From Lentzea albidocapillata subsp. violacea (lineage in GTDB: Bacteria > Actinomycetota > Actinomycetes > Mycobacteriales > Pseudonocardiaceae), in NCBI RefSeq assembly GCF_900100275.1, contig NZ_FNET01000005.1, forward strand, positions 1-64,000: a stretch of DNA of 64,000 bases, written 5' to 3'. Position 1 is the stretch's first letter; every line of letters begins with the position of its first letter. The notes under the pieces are model-generated. The model saw only the letters and a list, made by a program, of their open reading frames with translations, was not told the DNA's origin and made no database searches. The translations under genes and the position numbers were made by a program. This document shows, one piece after another, positions 1-8,423 of the stretch.

Positions 1-88
1 CCAGCTAGACCACTGGGTTGATAGGCCAGAGGTGGAAGACCGGTAACGGTTGGAGCTGACTGGTACTAATAGGCCGAGGACTTGTTAC
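1..88 (+). rRNA. rrl: 23S rRNA, 3' end (partial)
   Basis: The window opens inside the last part of 23S rRNA. The block around 50-82, with the highly conserved GCTGACTGGTACTAATAGG and then CCGAGGACTTG, is the universal 3' end of bacterial 23S. The exact mature end is uncertain by a few bases. A 5S gene follows about 108 bases later, so this is the tail of a 16S-23S-5S operon on the plus strand. Confidence 0.92.
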
Positions 89-195
89 AAAGACGCTACG
101 CATCCACTGTGCGGTTCTGGAAGAACAACCAGGACCGGTCGAACCCGCCGGCAGGTTGTTTCTGCTGGTTCGGGGTTCAGGTTGAATTCCATAGT
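89..195 (+). other. 23S-5S internal spacer
   Basis: A spacer of about 107 bases between the two rRNA genes. It contains no tRNA. The stretch near 145-180 (AACCCGCCGG ... TTCGGGGTT) can fold into a hairpin of the kind cut during rRNA maturation; that role is inferred. Confidence 0.6.
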
Positions 196-314
196 GTTTC
201 GGTGGTTATAGCGTTGGGGAAACACCCGGTCCCATTCCGAACCCGGTAGTTAAGCCCTTCTGCGCCGATGGTACTGCACTGGTTACGGTGTGGGAGAGTA
301 GGTCGCCGCCGAAC
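196..314 (+). rRNA. rrf: 5S rRNA
   Basis: The start GTTTCGGTGGTTATAGCG, the internal CCATTCCGAACCCGG and the end GGGAGAGTAGGTCGCCGCC match actinobacterial 5S rRNA. The length of about 119 nt is normal. The two ends can pair (CGGTGG with the terminal CGCCGCCG), as expected of helix I. It is followed at once by a strong terminator, so it is the last gene of the rRNA operon. Confidence 0.94.
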
Positions 315-321
315 TTAATTT

Positions 322-367
322 GCCCTGCGGGTTGAGCGCCACAAGCGCTCCCCGCAGGGCTTTTTTT
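322..367 (+). terminator. rRNA operon terminator
   Basis: A 9-bp perfect stem, GCCCTGCGG (322-330) with CCGCAGGGC (352-360), is followed directly by seven T residues (361-367). This is a classic rho-independent terminator for the rRNA operon. Confidence 0.93.
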
Positions 368-410
368 GCGTACAGAACAACGTGCTTGATCAGCCTGGGA
401 TGCTGGCCCC

Positions 411-1127
411 GTGAAGTGGTTCGGACTGCTGGGACTCGCCGCCGTCACCGCCCTCGTGGCCGTCACCCATCGGGACATCGGGACGGTCCTGGCCATCTGG
501 TTCTCCGGCAAGCAGACGTCAGGCGCGACACTGTGGGGCCTGTCCATGGTGTGGTGGGGCCGCGCCGGCAAGCTTATGCAGTTCATGGCGGGCTGCGTGG
601 TGATCCTCGACCTGGTCGGGCCGGACCGGCTGCGTGCGATCGGCGCACGGGCCACCGCCAAGGTCAGCGACTTCCGGGCTTGGCGCTCGCGGATGCACGA
701 GGCCGGCCAGCTTCTGGAACTACAAAGAGCTATCTCGGAATGGCTCATCACCAGGATCGGATCCATCAGCAAGGTCAACGGGGACACCCGCCGGTGGCAG
801 CTGGTGCGCCACGGCAGCCGGTACTTGCCGGACCAGCCGTGGTTCACCGGACCCATGATCGAGGACCTGCGGAACACGGTGCTGAGTGACCTGCCGCGAG
901 CGCACGCCTGCACCGACGCCCACGCGGAGGAGCCATGCGCGAAGCAGGTCGGCTACGTATTCGACCGGGTCAAGGAGTTCGTGCGCGACGGCCTGCCGCC
1001 TCGTGAGCGGAAGCTCGTCGACCAGCGCGAGGCCGTGTTCCGTGTGGAGAACCACGGCTGCACGGCCATCAGCTGCGCTGGCTCGGGTTCCTCCTGTTCG
1101 TCACCGGCTTCGGGCTGGACCTGCTGA
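411..1127 (+). CDS. Membrane protein of unknown function, C-terminus probably frameshifted
   Basis: This is an unrecognised protein read from a GTG start. The N-terminus has a hydrophobic segment (about residues 3-30) and a second one around residues 54-70; the middle is soluble and rich in Arg. The in-frame end (stop at 1125-1127) is an unlikely Ser/Cys/Gly-rich tail. In the frame two bases on, the sequence from about 1058 reads a plausible final membrane segment (HQLRWLGFLLFVTGFGLDLL) and stops at 1133-1135. I therefore infer a frameshift, or a base-call error, near 1030-1060 in a gene that originally ended at 1135. It lies alone between the rRNA terminator and the convergent NTPase gene. 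Confidence 0.55.
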   Translation: MKWFGLLGLAAVTALVAVTHRDIGTVLAIWFSGKQTSGATLWGLSMVWWGRAGKLMQFMAGCVVILDLVGPDRLRAIGARATAKVSDFRAWRSRMHEAGQLLELQRAISEWLITRIGSISKVNGDTRRWQLVRHGSRYLPDQPWFTGPMIEDLRNTVLSDLPRAHACTDAHAEEPCAKQVGYVFDRVKEFVRDGLPPRERKLVDQREAVFRVENHGCTAISCAGSGSSCSSPASGWTC

Positions 1128-1181
1128 GCAGCTAGGGGGCTCGTCATGCATCGTTGGTCGGGTAGTGGGTCCGGTCAACGT

Positions 1182-3344
1182 TCAGAACAACTTGCTTGCC
1201 AGCCTCGCAACCGCTTGCGCATCGCAGTCGAGCAGCAGCTCGCGCAGATTCGCAGCGGCCTCGCGATCGGAATAGGCGAACCCGAGCTTGGCGATCGTTG
1301 CGCCCCACTGGACGTCGTCGTCGACCGCGTCTGCCAGGTCCTGCCATCCACCTCGCAGGCGGTGCAGGTAGGCCGGCCACCGGACCGCGATCTCAGCGAC
1401 GGCGACGAGATGACCTGCCTGCGTGACGTCCACGGTGCTGAGAACGCGCAGATAGAACTGCCACACGTTCAGCAGCCGCTTCTCCTCGCGCACCGAGTGT
1501 TCGGGCTGAGCGCTCAGACGGCGACGCAGGTGGTCGCGCACCTCGGTGTGCCGCTCGATGGCGACGATCTCCTGCTCGATCTCGGGCAGCGAAGGGAGGC
1601 CGCCGAGGGTGCCGCCGCTACTGTGCTCGGGTTGGGTCAATGTCCGCTCGTCCCTGCGCACCGGCCCGAGCTGGGAGAGCAGGACCTGGCCGATGTCGTC
1701 CGCGGTCGTGCGAGGCAGGCGCACCGGGAGCTGGACGAGCTTGCGCAGGAACGTCCAGCCAGGACTCGGGTCGTCCGGGTGCGTCACGATCTTCGCGTCG
1801 GCGAGCTCCTTGTAGGCGTGGTCCACGTGCGATGCGACGACGGTGGTGTCGAGGCCGAGCACGAACCTCGTGGCGGGGAAGTCGTCCGACAGGAACACGT
1901 TGATCGCCTCGAACACCTGCGCAGTCGTGCGGGGCGTGCACCGGTCCAGGTCGTCGATCAGCTGGATCGGCTGGTAGCCATGCACGTTGAGGTCCTCCAG
2001 CAACGCCTGGACGTCGTGCTGCACCAGGTACAGATAGCCGGCACGCGCGTTGTAGTAAGGGTCGCGGATCAACGGATCCGTTGTGGTACCTGCGAAAGCG
2101 TTGCTAACGACCGGTCCGGCGAACAGTTCACCCGGCAGGAACGCCGACGCACGCCCGAACAGGTACCTCAGGCCCGTGTGCAGCAATCCGGCCGAGGCCA
2201 GACCGACGGTCACCCACCATGCCCAGCCGAGCTTCAGGTTGGTCAACGCGTTCAGCACCGACAGCCCGAAAGCCAGCCCCGCCAACGACAGCAGCGGTGA
2301 GAAGATCCGCTTCCACAGCTGGCGCTGGAGGTGCCGGCGGTCGACGCGTTCGGCGTTGCGGGTGAACCAGTACCGCTCGCGTGCGTTCTGATGCGGCATG
2401 ATCGCCGTTTCCGCCGCTTCGGTCACGGCCTTCGCGAGCCCCGCCCACACCTGTTCACTCGACTGGTGCCGCCACGGGTTGAAAGACACGACCAACGGCT
2501 TCGGCTTCGGCTTCGTCGCCACCGGCTGCCGATGCCACCACCGCCACAACCTGCGATCTGCGCCGGCCACCGTCAGTCGTCGTCCTTTCGGAGCCTCGGC
2601 AGGCGGCGTGGCCAGTTCACCCTTGACCATGTCCAGCAGGGTGCTCTTGCCCGAACCCCACGCGCCCTCGACCGTGATCACGGTGGGTGGATCGTCGTCC
2701 CTCGGGTCGAGCATCTGCTTGAGCGCCTGCACCAGCGCACCGCGGTCGAGCAGGTCCTGGCGCGCCACGCGGTCGCTGAACCCGCGCGTCGACACGAGTC
2801 CGGTACGAGGAGGTGCCGCCAGCTGAGGGTCCCAGATGCGCAGCCTGCCGGTGTTGCCACCGGAGGCGATGCGAGTCCGCCCGTCCGGGCCAGGAAACGT
2901 GGCCAGTACCGAGACCCTGGTCGACCTGCTCCGGCCGACCTCCTGTCCGGTCCGAGGGTTCCAGATCCGCACCGATCCGCCCTCACTGCCGGACGCCACC
3001 AGCGGTCCGCCCGCAGCTGGGAACACGTCCAGCGAGATGACCGGCGTGGTGTGGCCGGTCAGCTCGGTGATCACTTCCCGGCCGCGGAACACGACGATCG
3101 CGGTGCCTTCGGCCCGGACGGTCAGTTCCTCGATCCGCACCGACCGCACCGCGCTGCCCGAACGTCGCCTGAACTCGGACGGCGTGTGCTCGCCCGTGAG
3201 GGGATCCACGATTTCCGCCCCGCCTTCAGCGAGCTGGACCACGAGCTGCGGCTGCGCCGGATCGAGGACGGTGATGCCGGTGATGGGGGCTCCGAAGCGG
3301 ATCGTGTGCACGAGTTCCATGTCTGGCGCGTCGGCTGAGATCAC
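1182..3344 (-). CDS. WD40-repeat / KAP-family P-loop NTPase
   Basis: A 720-residue protein (GTG start at 3344; an ATG eight codons on, at 3320, is also possible). The N-terminal 180 residues contain two WD40-like units ending in VRIWNP (about 125-130) and LRIWDP (about 167-172). A KAP NTPase domain follows, with Walker A GAWGSGKS near 227-234, two adjacent hydrophobic segments near 345-395 that interrupt the domain, and a Walker B-type LIDDLDRC near 455-465. KAP NTPases are membrane-anchored STAND/AAA-like ATPases, often in accessory or conflict-related loci. The WD40 part probably binds a partner. The actual role is unknown. Confidence 0.82.
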   Translation of the reverse strand: MISADAPDMELVHTIRFGAPITGITVLDPAQPQLVVQLAEGGAEIVDPLTGEHTPSEFRRRSGSAVRSVRIEELTVRAEGTAIVVFRGREVITELTGHTTPVISLDVFPAAGGPLVASGSEGGSVRIWNPRTGQEVGRSRSTRVSVLATFPGPDGRTRIASGGNTGRLRIWDPQLAAPPRTGLVSTRGFSDRVARQDLLDRGALVQALKQMLDPRDDDPPTVITVEGAWGSGKSTLLDMVKGELATPPAEAPKGRRLTVAGADRRLWRWWHRQPVATKPKPKPLVVSFNPWRHQSSEQVWAGLAKAVTEAAETAIMPHQNARERYWFTRNAERVDRRHLQRQLWKRIFSPLLSLAGLAFGLSVLNALTNLKLGWAWWVTVGLASAGLLHTGLRYLFGRASAFLPGELFAGPVVSNAFAGTTTDPLIRDPYYNARAGYLYLVQHDVQALLEDLNVHGYQPIQLIDDLDRCTPRTTAQVFEAINVFLSDDFPATRFVLGLDTTVVASHVDHAYKELADAKIVTHPDDPSPGWTFLRKLVQLPVRLPRTTADDIGQVLLSQLGPVRRDERTLTQPEHSSGGTLGGLPSLPEIEQEIVAIERHTEVRDHLRRRLSAQPEHSVREEKRLLNVWQFYLRVLSTVDVTQAGHLVAVAEIAVRWPAYLHRLRGGWQDLADAVDDDVQWGATIAKLGFAYSDREAAANLRELLLDCDAQAVARLASKLF

Positions 3345-3424
3345 GCCTGGAAAGTACCGAGTTTCGTTTCCGGCAGGTTTCTGTCCGGTCGGACTAGTGC
3401 GAAATCGGCCTGAACAGGGTGAAG

Positions 3425-5065
3425 ATGTGGACCATGGAGCACCGAGCCCGCACCTCAGGACTGCGCCGCAGCCGCACGGTCACCACGCCGAGGCTCGGTG
3501 AGCTTTTCAACGGCTATCTGAATCCCGAACGGCCACATGCCGGCGCCTACGACGAGATGTTCTCCACGGACAACGGGGTGCGGAGTGCGTACCGCGCGCT
3601 GTACGAGTCGGTGGCTCCGTCGCAGGTCAACGAGCTGAACGCGCGAAGCGAAGCCCTTGGCAGAGCCTTCGTTGACCAAGGGATCACGTTCTCGCTCAGT
3701 GGTCAGGAGCGGCCGTTTCCGCTCGACCTGATACCGCGGATCATCACCGCGACTGAGTGGTCGAAGCTCGAGAAGGGCATCGTTCAGCGGGTGCGCGCGA
3801 TGGAGATGTTCCTCGCGGACATCTACGGTGACGCGCAGATCGTCCGGGATGGAGTGTTGCCCCGGCGTCTCATCACGAGCTGCGAGCACTTCCATCGGGA
3901 GGCGGCCGGCATCAGTCCGCCCAACGGGGTGCGCATCCACGTCTCGGGTGTGGACCTGGTGCGGGACGAGCAGGGGACGTTCCGGGTGCTCGAAGACAAT
4001 CTTCGGTGCCCGTCCGGCGTCTCCTACGTCATGGAGAACCGGCGGACGATGGCGCGGGTCTTTCCTGATCTGTTCGCACGGCACCGTGTGCGCGCTGTGG
4101 GTGACTACGCGGTTCACCTGCTCAGGGCTCTGAGGAACGCTGCCGCGCCCAACGCCGTGGACCCGAACGTTGTTGTGCTTACGCCTGGCCTTGCCAACAG
4201 CGCCTACTTCGAGCACTCGCTGCTTGCGCGGCAGATGGGTGTGGAGCTGGTCGAGGGGCGGGATCTGTTCTGCCGCGACAACTTCGTGTACCTCCGGACG
4301 ACCGAGGGGGAGCGGCAGGTCGATGTCATCTACCGGCGCATCGACGACGACTTCCTCGATCCCGTGCACTTCCGGCCTGACTCGGTGCTGGGCATCGCGG
4401 GGCTGTTGAACGCGGCGCGGGCGGGCAACGTCGTTGTCGCCAACGCTGTGGGTAACGGGGTGGCGGACGACAAGCTCGTCTACACCTACCTGCCGGAGAT
4501 CGTGCAGTACTACCTCGGCGAGAAGCCGTTGCTGCCCAACGTGGACACGTTCCGGTGCTGGCTTTCCGAGGAACGGTCGCACGTGTTCGACCACCTCGAC
4601 GAGCTGGTGGTGAAGCCCGTCGAGGGGTCTGGCGGGTACGGGATCGTGTTCGGGCCGGACGCTACGGTTCGGGAGTTGAACTCGCTGCGGAAGCGGATCA
4701 AGAGCAACCCGCGCGGGTGGATCGCGCAGCCCGTGGTGCAGTTGAGCACGGTGCCGACCAAGGTGGGCGACAGGCTGGCGCCCCGGCACGTGGACCTGCG
4801 GCCGTTCGCGGTGAACGACGGCAACTTCATCTTCGTGTTGCCCGGTGGGTTGACGCGGGTCGCGTTGCCGGAGGGCAGTTTGATCGTGAACTCGTCACAG
4901 GGCGGCGGGTCCAAGGACACCTGGGTGCTGGCGGCCAAGTCGTCCACGCAGGAACGGGAGCTGGCGCAGCCTGGGCTCGCCGGTCCGTCCGAAATGGAGG
5001 CTGCGGCGGCTGAGCAGGGGCCGGAGCTGACCACTTCCCAGCAACAGCAACAACAGCAGCAGTAG
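3425..5065 (+). CDS. Circularly permuted ATP-grasp protein
   Basis: First gene of a three-gene unit found in many actinobacteria: circularly permuted ATP-grasp (DUF404/407), alpha-E protein and transglutaminase-like protein. It contains the family start region LFNGYL...YDEMF and the ATP-binding part VVKPVEGSGGYG. ATP-grasp enzymes join an amine to a carboxylate; this trio is thought to make or process a peptide, but the product is unknown. ATG 3425 is chosen because AGGGTGAAG lies just upstream; GTG 3419 and ATG 3434 are alternatives. The protein ends in eight consecutive glutamines, an odd tail for bacteria. Only 13 bases separate it from the next gene. Confidence 0.9.
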   Translation: MWTMEHRARTSGLRRSRTVTTPRLGELFNGYLNPERPHAGAYDEMFSTDNGVRSAYRALYESVAPSQVNELNARSEALGRAFVDQGITFSLSGQERPFPLDLIPRIITATEWSKLEKGIVQRVRAMEMFLADIYGDAQIVRDGVLPRRLITSCEHFHREAAGISPPNGVRIHVSGVDLVRDEQGTFRVLEDNLRCPSGVSYVMENRRTMARVFPDLFARHRVRAVGDYAVHLLRALRNAAAPNAVDPNVVVLTPGLANSAYFEHSLLARQMGVELVEGRDLFCRDNFVYLRTTEGERQVDVIYRRIDDDFLDPVHFRPDSVLGIAGLLNAARAGNVVVANAVGNGVADDKLVYTYLPEIVQYYLGEKPLLPNVDTFRCWLSEERSHVFDHLDELVVKPVEGSGGYGIVFGPDATVRELNSLRKRIKSNPRGWIAQPVVQLSTVPTKVGDRLAPRHVDLRPFAVNDGNFIFVLPGGLTRVALPEGSLIVNSSQGGGSKDTWVLAAKSSTQERELAQPGLAGPSEMEAAAAEQGPELTTSQQQQQQQQ

Positions 5066-5078
5066 GGAGGCGCGCGAA

Positions 5079-6026
5079 ATGCTGGCACGCAACGCTGAGT
5101 CGCTGTACTGGATCGGCCGCTACGTCGAACGGGCGGACGACACGGCGCGCATCCTGGACGTTTCGGTCCATCAGCTGTTGGAGGACGCGACCGTCGACCC
5201 GGACGCCACGTCACGGCAGTTGCTGACGGTTCTGGGCATCACACCGCCTGAGGGTGCCGACCAGTTCGACGTGTGGTCGTTGACGGAACTGGTGGCGTAC
5301 AACAAGGACAACCCCAGTTCGATCGTGTCGTCGGTCAACAGCGCGCGCGAGAACACGCGTGGTGCTCGTGAGGTCGTGTCGACCGAAATGTGGGAGTGCC
5401 TCAACGCGATGTGGAACGCCGTTGCCGAACGGGAGACCTACGCGCGCACGATGGGGCCGCACGCGTTCTTCAGCTTTGTGGAGGAGCGGGCGGCGATGTT
5501 CGCCGGGCTCGCGGACTCCACGATGTCACGGGACGACGGGTGGCGGTTCCTCGTGCTGGGACGCTCTGTCGAGCGCGTCGACATGATCGTGCGGCTGCTG
5601 TTGGCTCGTGTGGGCGACAAGGCGTCTTCGCCGGGATGGGTCACGGTGCTGAGGTCGGCCGGTGCGCACGACACGTACCTGAGGACGTACCGCGGCGCGT
5701 TGGACGCGTCGAGAGTGGTGCAGTTCTTGTTGTTGGACAGGCTGTTCCCGCGGTCGGTGTTCCACGCGCTGAGGCAGGCGGAGTCGTGTCTGGAACAGCT
5801 GGAGAACCAACCGTCCGTGCGCGTCGGTGCGCGCGCTGAGGCGTTGCGGTTGCTCGGCAAGGCACGGAGCGACCTGGAGTTCTTGAGGCCGCACGATCTG
5901 CTGCCTGACCTGCCGAAACGTCTTTCTGCGTTGCAGAAGACCGTACGTGACGTCGGTGAGGCCGTGTCGACGCAGTACTTCCACGTGTCCCCGTGGGTCG
6001 CCTGGACGAACACCGAGGTGGGCTGA
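5079..6026 (+). CDS. Alpha-E domain protein
   Basis: A 315-residue helical protein of the alpha-E family. It starts MLARNAESLYWIGRYVERAD, the family's N-terminal signature, and keeps the later LGRSVERVDMIVRLLL helix. A GGAGG ribosome site sits 8 bases before the ATG. It accompanies ATP-grasp and transglutaminase-like partners, both found here on either side, and the trio is co-transcribed by its spacing (13 and 2 bases). Its biochemical role is not established; a scaffold or subunit for the ATP-grasp enzyme is the usual suggestion. Confidence 0.9.
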   Translation: MLARNAESLYWIGRYVERADDTARILDVSVHQLLEDATVDPDATSRQLLTVLGITPPEGADQFDVWSLTELVAYNKDNPSSIVSSVNSARENTRGAREVVSTEMWECLNAMWNAVAERETYARTMGPHAFFSFVEERAAMFAGLADSTMSRDDGWRFLVLGRSVERVDMIVRLLLARVGDKASSPGWVTVLRSAGAHDTYLRTYRGALDASRVVQFLLLDRLFPRSVFHALRQAESCLEQLENQPSVRVGARAEALRLLGKARSDLEFLRPHDLLPDLPKRLSALQKTVRDVGEAVSTQYFHVSPWVAWTNTEVG

Positions 6027-6028
6027 CC

Positions 6029-6871
6029 ATGAGCTGGCGAGTGCGTGTCGTGCACACGACGGGCTATCAGTACGAGGCACCGGTCATGCAGTCGTACAAC
6101 GAGGCACGGCTGACACCGCGCGGTGACCGCCGTCAGAACGTGGTCGTCTCACGCGTCGAGACCACGCCGGCGACTCGTGCGTACCGATACACGGACTACT
6201 GGGGCACGGAGGTCACGTCGTTCGACCTCCATGCGCCACACAAGGAACTGCAAGTCGTCGCGTCGTCGGTCGTCGAGACGAGTGCGGTGATCGAGCCGGT
6301 GACCACGGGGACGTGGGCGGACATGCGCGAGGAGAACCTCCTCGACCGGTACACGGAGTTTCTGGAACCGACGCGCTACACGCCGCGCAACCGTGAGTTG
6401 CTGGCGAAAGCGCGTGAGCTCAAGAAGGGCAAGACGCCGTCCGAGGCCGTGCTGGCTGCCTCGCAGTGGGTATGGGAGCAGCTGAAGTACCAGCCTGGTT
6501 CGACCGGCGTGCACAGCTCGGCCGTTGACGCGTGGCACGAACGTAAGGGCGTGTGTCAGGACTTCGCGCATCTGACGTTGGTGTTGTTGCGCGGTATGGG
6601 GATCCCGTCGCGGTACGTCTCCGGGTACCTGCACACGAAGAAGGACGGCGCGCTGCGAGAGACGGTGCGTGGCGAGTCGCACGCGTGGATCGAGGCATGG
6701 ACCGGCGGGTGGTGGGGGTACGACCCGACCAACGCCATGCCGGTCGGGCCACGGCACATCTGGGTGGCGCTCGGGCGCGACTACGCGGATGTGGCTCCGT
6801 TGAAGGGGATCTACTCGGGTGGGGCGGCCACCGCGCTGGAGGTGACGGTCGACATCACGCGCCTTGCCTAG
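6029..6871 (+). CDS. Transglutaminase-like cysteine protease family protein
   Basis: A 280-residue protein with an N-terminal beta domain (MSWRVRVVHTTGYQYEAPV) and a transglutaminase core. The catalytic triad is visible: Cys in RKGVCQDFAHL, His in GESHAWIEAW and Asp in GYDPTNAM. The ATG at 6029 follows the previous stop by two bases; the reading frame is open upstream but the family start matches here. As the third member of the ATP-grasp/alpha-E unit it probably acts on the peptide product of its partners, as a protease or acyl transferase. Confidence 0.92.
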   Translation: MSWRVRVVHTTGYQYEAPVMQSYNEARLTPRGDRRQNVVVSRVETTPATRAYRYTDYWGTEVTSFDLHAPHKELQVVASSVVETSAVIEPVTTGTWADMREENLLDRYTEFLEPTRYTPRNRELLAKARELKKGKTPSEAVLAASQWVWEQLKYQPGSTGVHSSAVDAWHERKGVCQDFAHLTLVLLRGMGIPSRYVSGYLHTKKDGALRETVRGESHAWIEAWTGGWWGYDPTNAMPVGPRHIWVALGRDYADVAPLKGIYSGGAATALEVTVDITRLA

Positions 6872-6930
6872 GACGTTTTCACCCGAATGAGCGCCTTCTT
6901 TGGACCAGGGTCAAAGCCTACTTTCGGGCT

Positions 6931-7776
6931 ATGACTGTGATCACATCGACCGCGCACAGCAGGGAACTCGGCGACGAACTGCGTCGGTTGCGGGAGACCT
7001 GCACCGACCTGGGCGGCCGCGCGATGGCCATTCGGCTTGGCTGGGATCCGAGCAAGATGTCGACCATCGAGCACGGCAAAGCCCGTGCGAGCGAGGTCGA
7101 CCTCGTGCAGTTCCTGACCGCGTGTGGCAAGGACGCCGACTACCTCGAGATGTTCCGGCGCCGCTACGAGAAGGCGTTCGACGAGTACGTCATTCAGATG
7201 CACGACGATCTGCGGACACTCGTGTTCGCGGAGTCCACCGCCAAGACCTTGACCAACTACACCTCGAACGGTCTGGCGGGGCTGATTCAGACTCCGGAGT
7301 ACGCCGATGCCCTCTATCGGCTAGGCGGATTCGTGGCTGAGGAGCGGATCCCGGACCTCGTGCGGTTCCGTGGGGAACGCCAGGCGATCCTGCGGCGGCA
7401 CAACGGGCCGAAGTGCTTGTTCTACGTCCATGAGCTGGCGTTGAGGCTGCAGATCGGGGACGCCTCGATCATGGCCGACCAGTACGCCCGGCTCCTCTTC
7501 GACGCGCATCTCATCCGCGTCGTGCCCGCGCACATCGTGATTCCGTCATCCGGCTGCGTTCTGTGGGAGTACGAGAAGGCGTACCCGGTCGCGTTCGGTG
7601 AGACCGACCTCGCAAAGTTGTTCGTGCAGGATCCGGGGGCCATCGCCCGGACCCGGCTCCTCTTCAACCACCTGGATCAGGTTGCCCTGGATGCGGGACA
7701 ATCGCGGAGCAAGCTGGCGGAGTACGTCGGCCAACCGCGAGGAGATCTCGATGTCTCAGGACCGTACCTGGCGTAA
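6931..7776 (+). CDS. XRE-type regulator with DUF5753 sensor domain
   Basis: A 281-residue WhiJ-like regulator. It has an N-terminal helix-turn-helix (about residues 10-65, with LGWDPSKMSTIEHGKARAS) and a C-terminal DUF5753 domain containing GLIQTPEYADAL and FYVHELALRL. It overlaps the following DUF397 gene by 26 bases, the usual arrangement for this actinobacterial pair, in which the small DUF397 protein is thought to modulate the regulator. No clear ribosome site precedes the ATG, so the mRNA may be leaderless (inferred). The target genes are unknown. Confidence 0.9.
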   Translation: MTVITSTAHSRELGDELRRLRETCTDLGGRAMAIRLGWDPSKMSTIEHGKARASEVDLVQFLTACGKDADYLEMFRRRYEKAFDEYVIQMHDDLRTLVFAESTAKTLTNYTSNGLAGLIQTPEYADALYRLGGFVAEERIPDLVRFRGERQAILRRHNGPKCLFYVHELALRLQIGDASIMADQYARLLFDAHLIRVVPAHIVIPSSGCVLWEYEKAYPVAFGETDLAKLFVQDPGAIARTRLLFNHLDQVALDAGQSRSKLAEYVGQPRGDLDVSGPYLA

Positions 7777-7927
7777 GAGCAGCTACAGCGATGCGACGGA
7801 GAGCGGCGACTGCGTCGAAGTGGCGTTCGGTCACGACGTGCTGGTTCGTGACTCCAAGAACGCCGGCGCGGGCACGCTGACCTTCAGCGCACCCGCGTGG
7901 CGGGCGTTCGTTCAGCGCCAGCCGTGA
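7751..7927 (+). CDS. DUF397 small protein
   Basis: A 58-residue protein starting [20 protein letters not shown] and containing [17 protein letters not shown], the typical DUF397 pattern. The start lies inside the end of the XRE gene, so the two are translationally linked. Members of this family act with WhiJ-type regulators in development and antibiotic control in Streptomyces. Its 3' end overlaps the convergent PemK-like gene by 16 bases. Confidence 0.9.
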   Translation: MSQDRTWRKSSYSDATESGDCVEVAFGHDVLVRDSKNAGAGTLTFSAPAWRAFVQRQP

Positions 7928-8340
7928 CGGTCGCGTAGGGCGTCCACGACCAGGCCGAAGGCGGCGGGTGCCAGCACGGCACCCTCACGCCGGATGTCGT
8001 CGTCCGAGTCGAGGGCGAAGACGCGGTCGAGGCGCAGGTACGACGGGCGGCCGTCGCGGTCCCAGGCGCCCGCGCCCAGGTCCAGGAAGTCGTCGCGCGG
8101 CTCCTTCGAGGAGAGCATCAGCGCCACGAGATCGCCGTTTGCATGCCCCACGACCAGCAGCGGACGGTCCTTGCCGCGGGTGGCGTCCTCCTCGAAGGGC
8201 ACCCACGCCCACACGACCTCGCCGGGGTCGGCGTCGCCGTCCATGGTGGGGGAGTAGTCCAGCTTGGCGGCCCTTGCCGCGTCGAAAATCTCGCGAACCG
8301 CGCCCTTGGCCGGGCGGGGGTCTTCACCGTTCGTCTGCAC
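7912..8340 (-). CDS. PemK/MazF-like family protein
   Basis: A 142-residue protein with a PemK/MazF-type barrel: [20 protein letters not shown] followed by [16 protein letters not shown]. The motif of proline-flanked basic residues before the LLVVG strand is the family hallmark. MazF proteins are mRNA endonucleases paired with an antitoxin. No antitoxin gene is visible next to it, and this version sits beside lepA in many actinobacteria, so a solitary, non-toxic or housekeeping role is possible. It is divergent from lepA, with 83 bases between the two starts. Confidence 0.75.
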   Translation of the reverse strand: MQTNGEDPRPAKGAVREIFDAARAAKLDYSPTMDGDADPGEVVWAWVPFEEDATRGKDRPLLVVGHANGDLVALMLSSKEPRDDFLDLGAGAWDRDGRPSYLRLDRVFALDSDDDIRREGAVLAPAAFGLVVDALRDRHGWR

Positions 8341-8423
8341 GGACGCACCCTAGTGGTGCAGAGCACGTCAGCCTCTATGGGACCATAAGGGGACACCCGT
8401 CCGATTTCCTGTTGAGGACTGCC

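Noticed and set aside
206..913. Long minus-strand frame across the 5S gene and terminator
   Set aside because: It runs through an rRNA gene and a terminator; it is a shadow frame with no protein features.
7912..8340. Toxin-antitoxin system with the PemK/MazF-like gene
   Set aside because: No antitoxin gene is present next to it, so a complete TA system is not supported.
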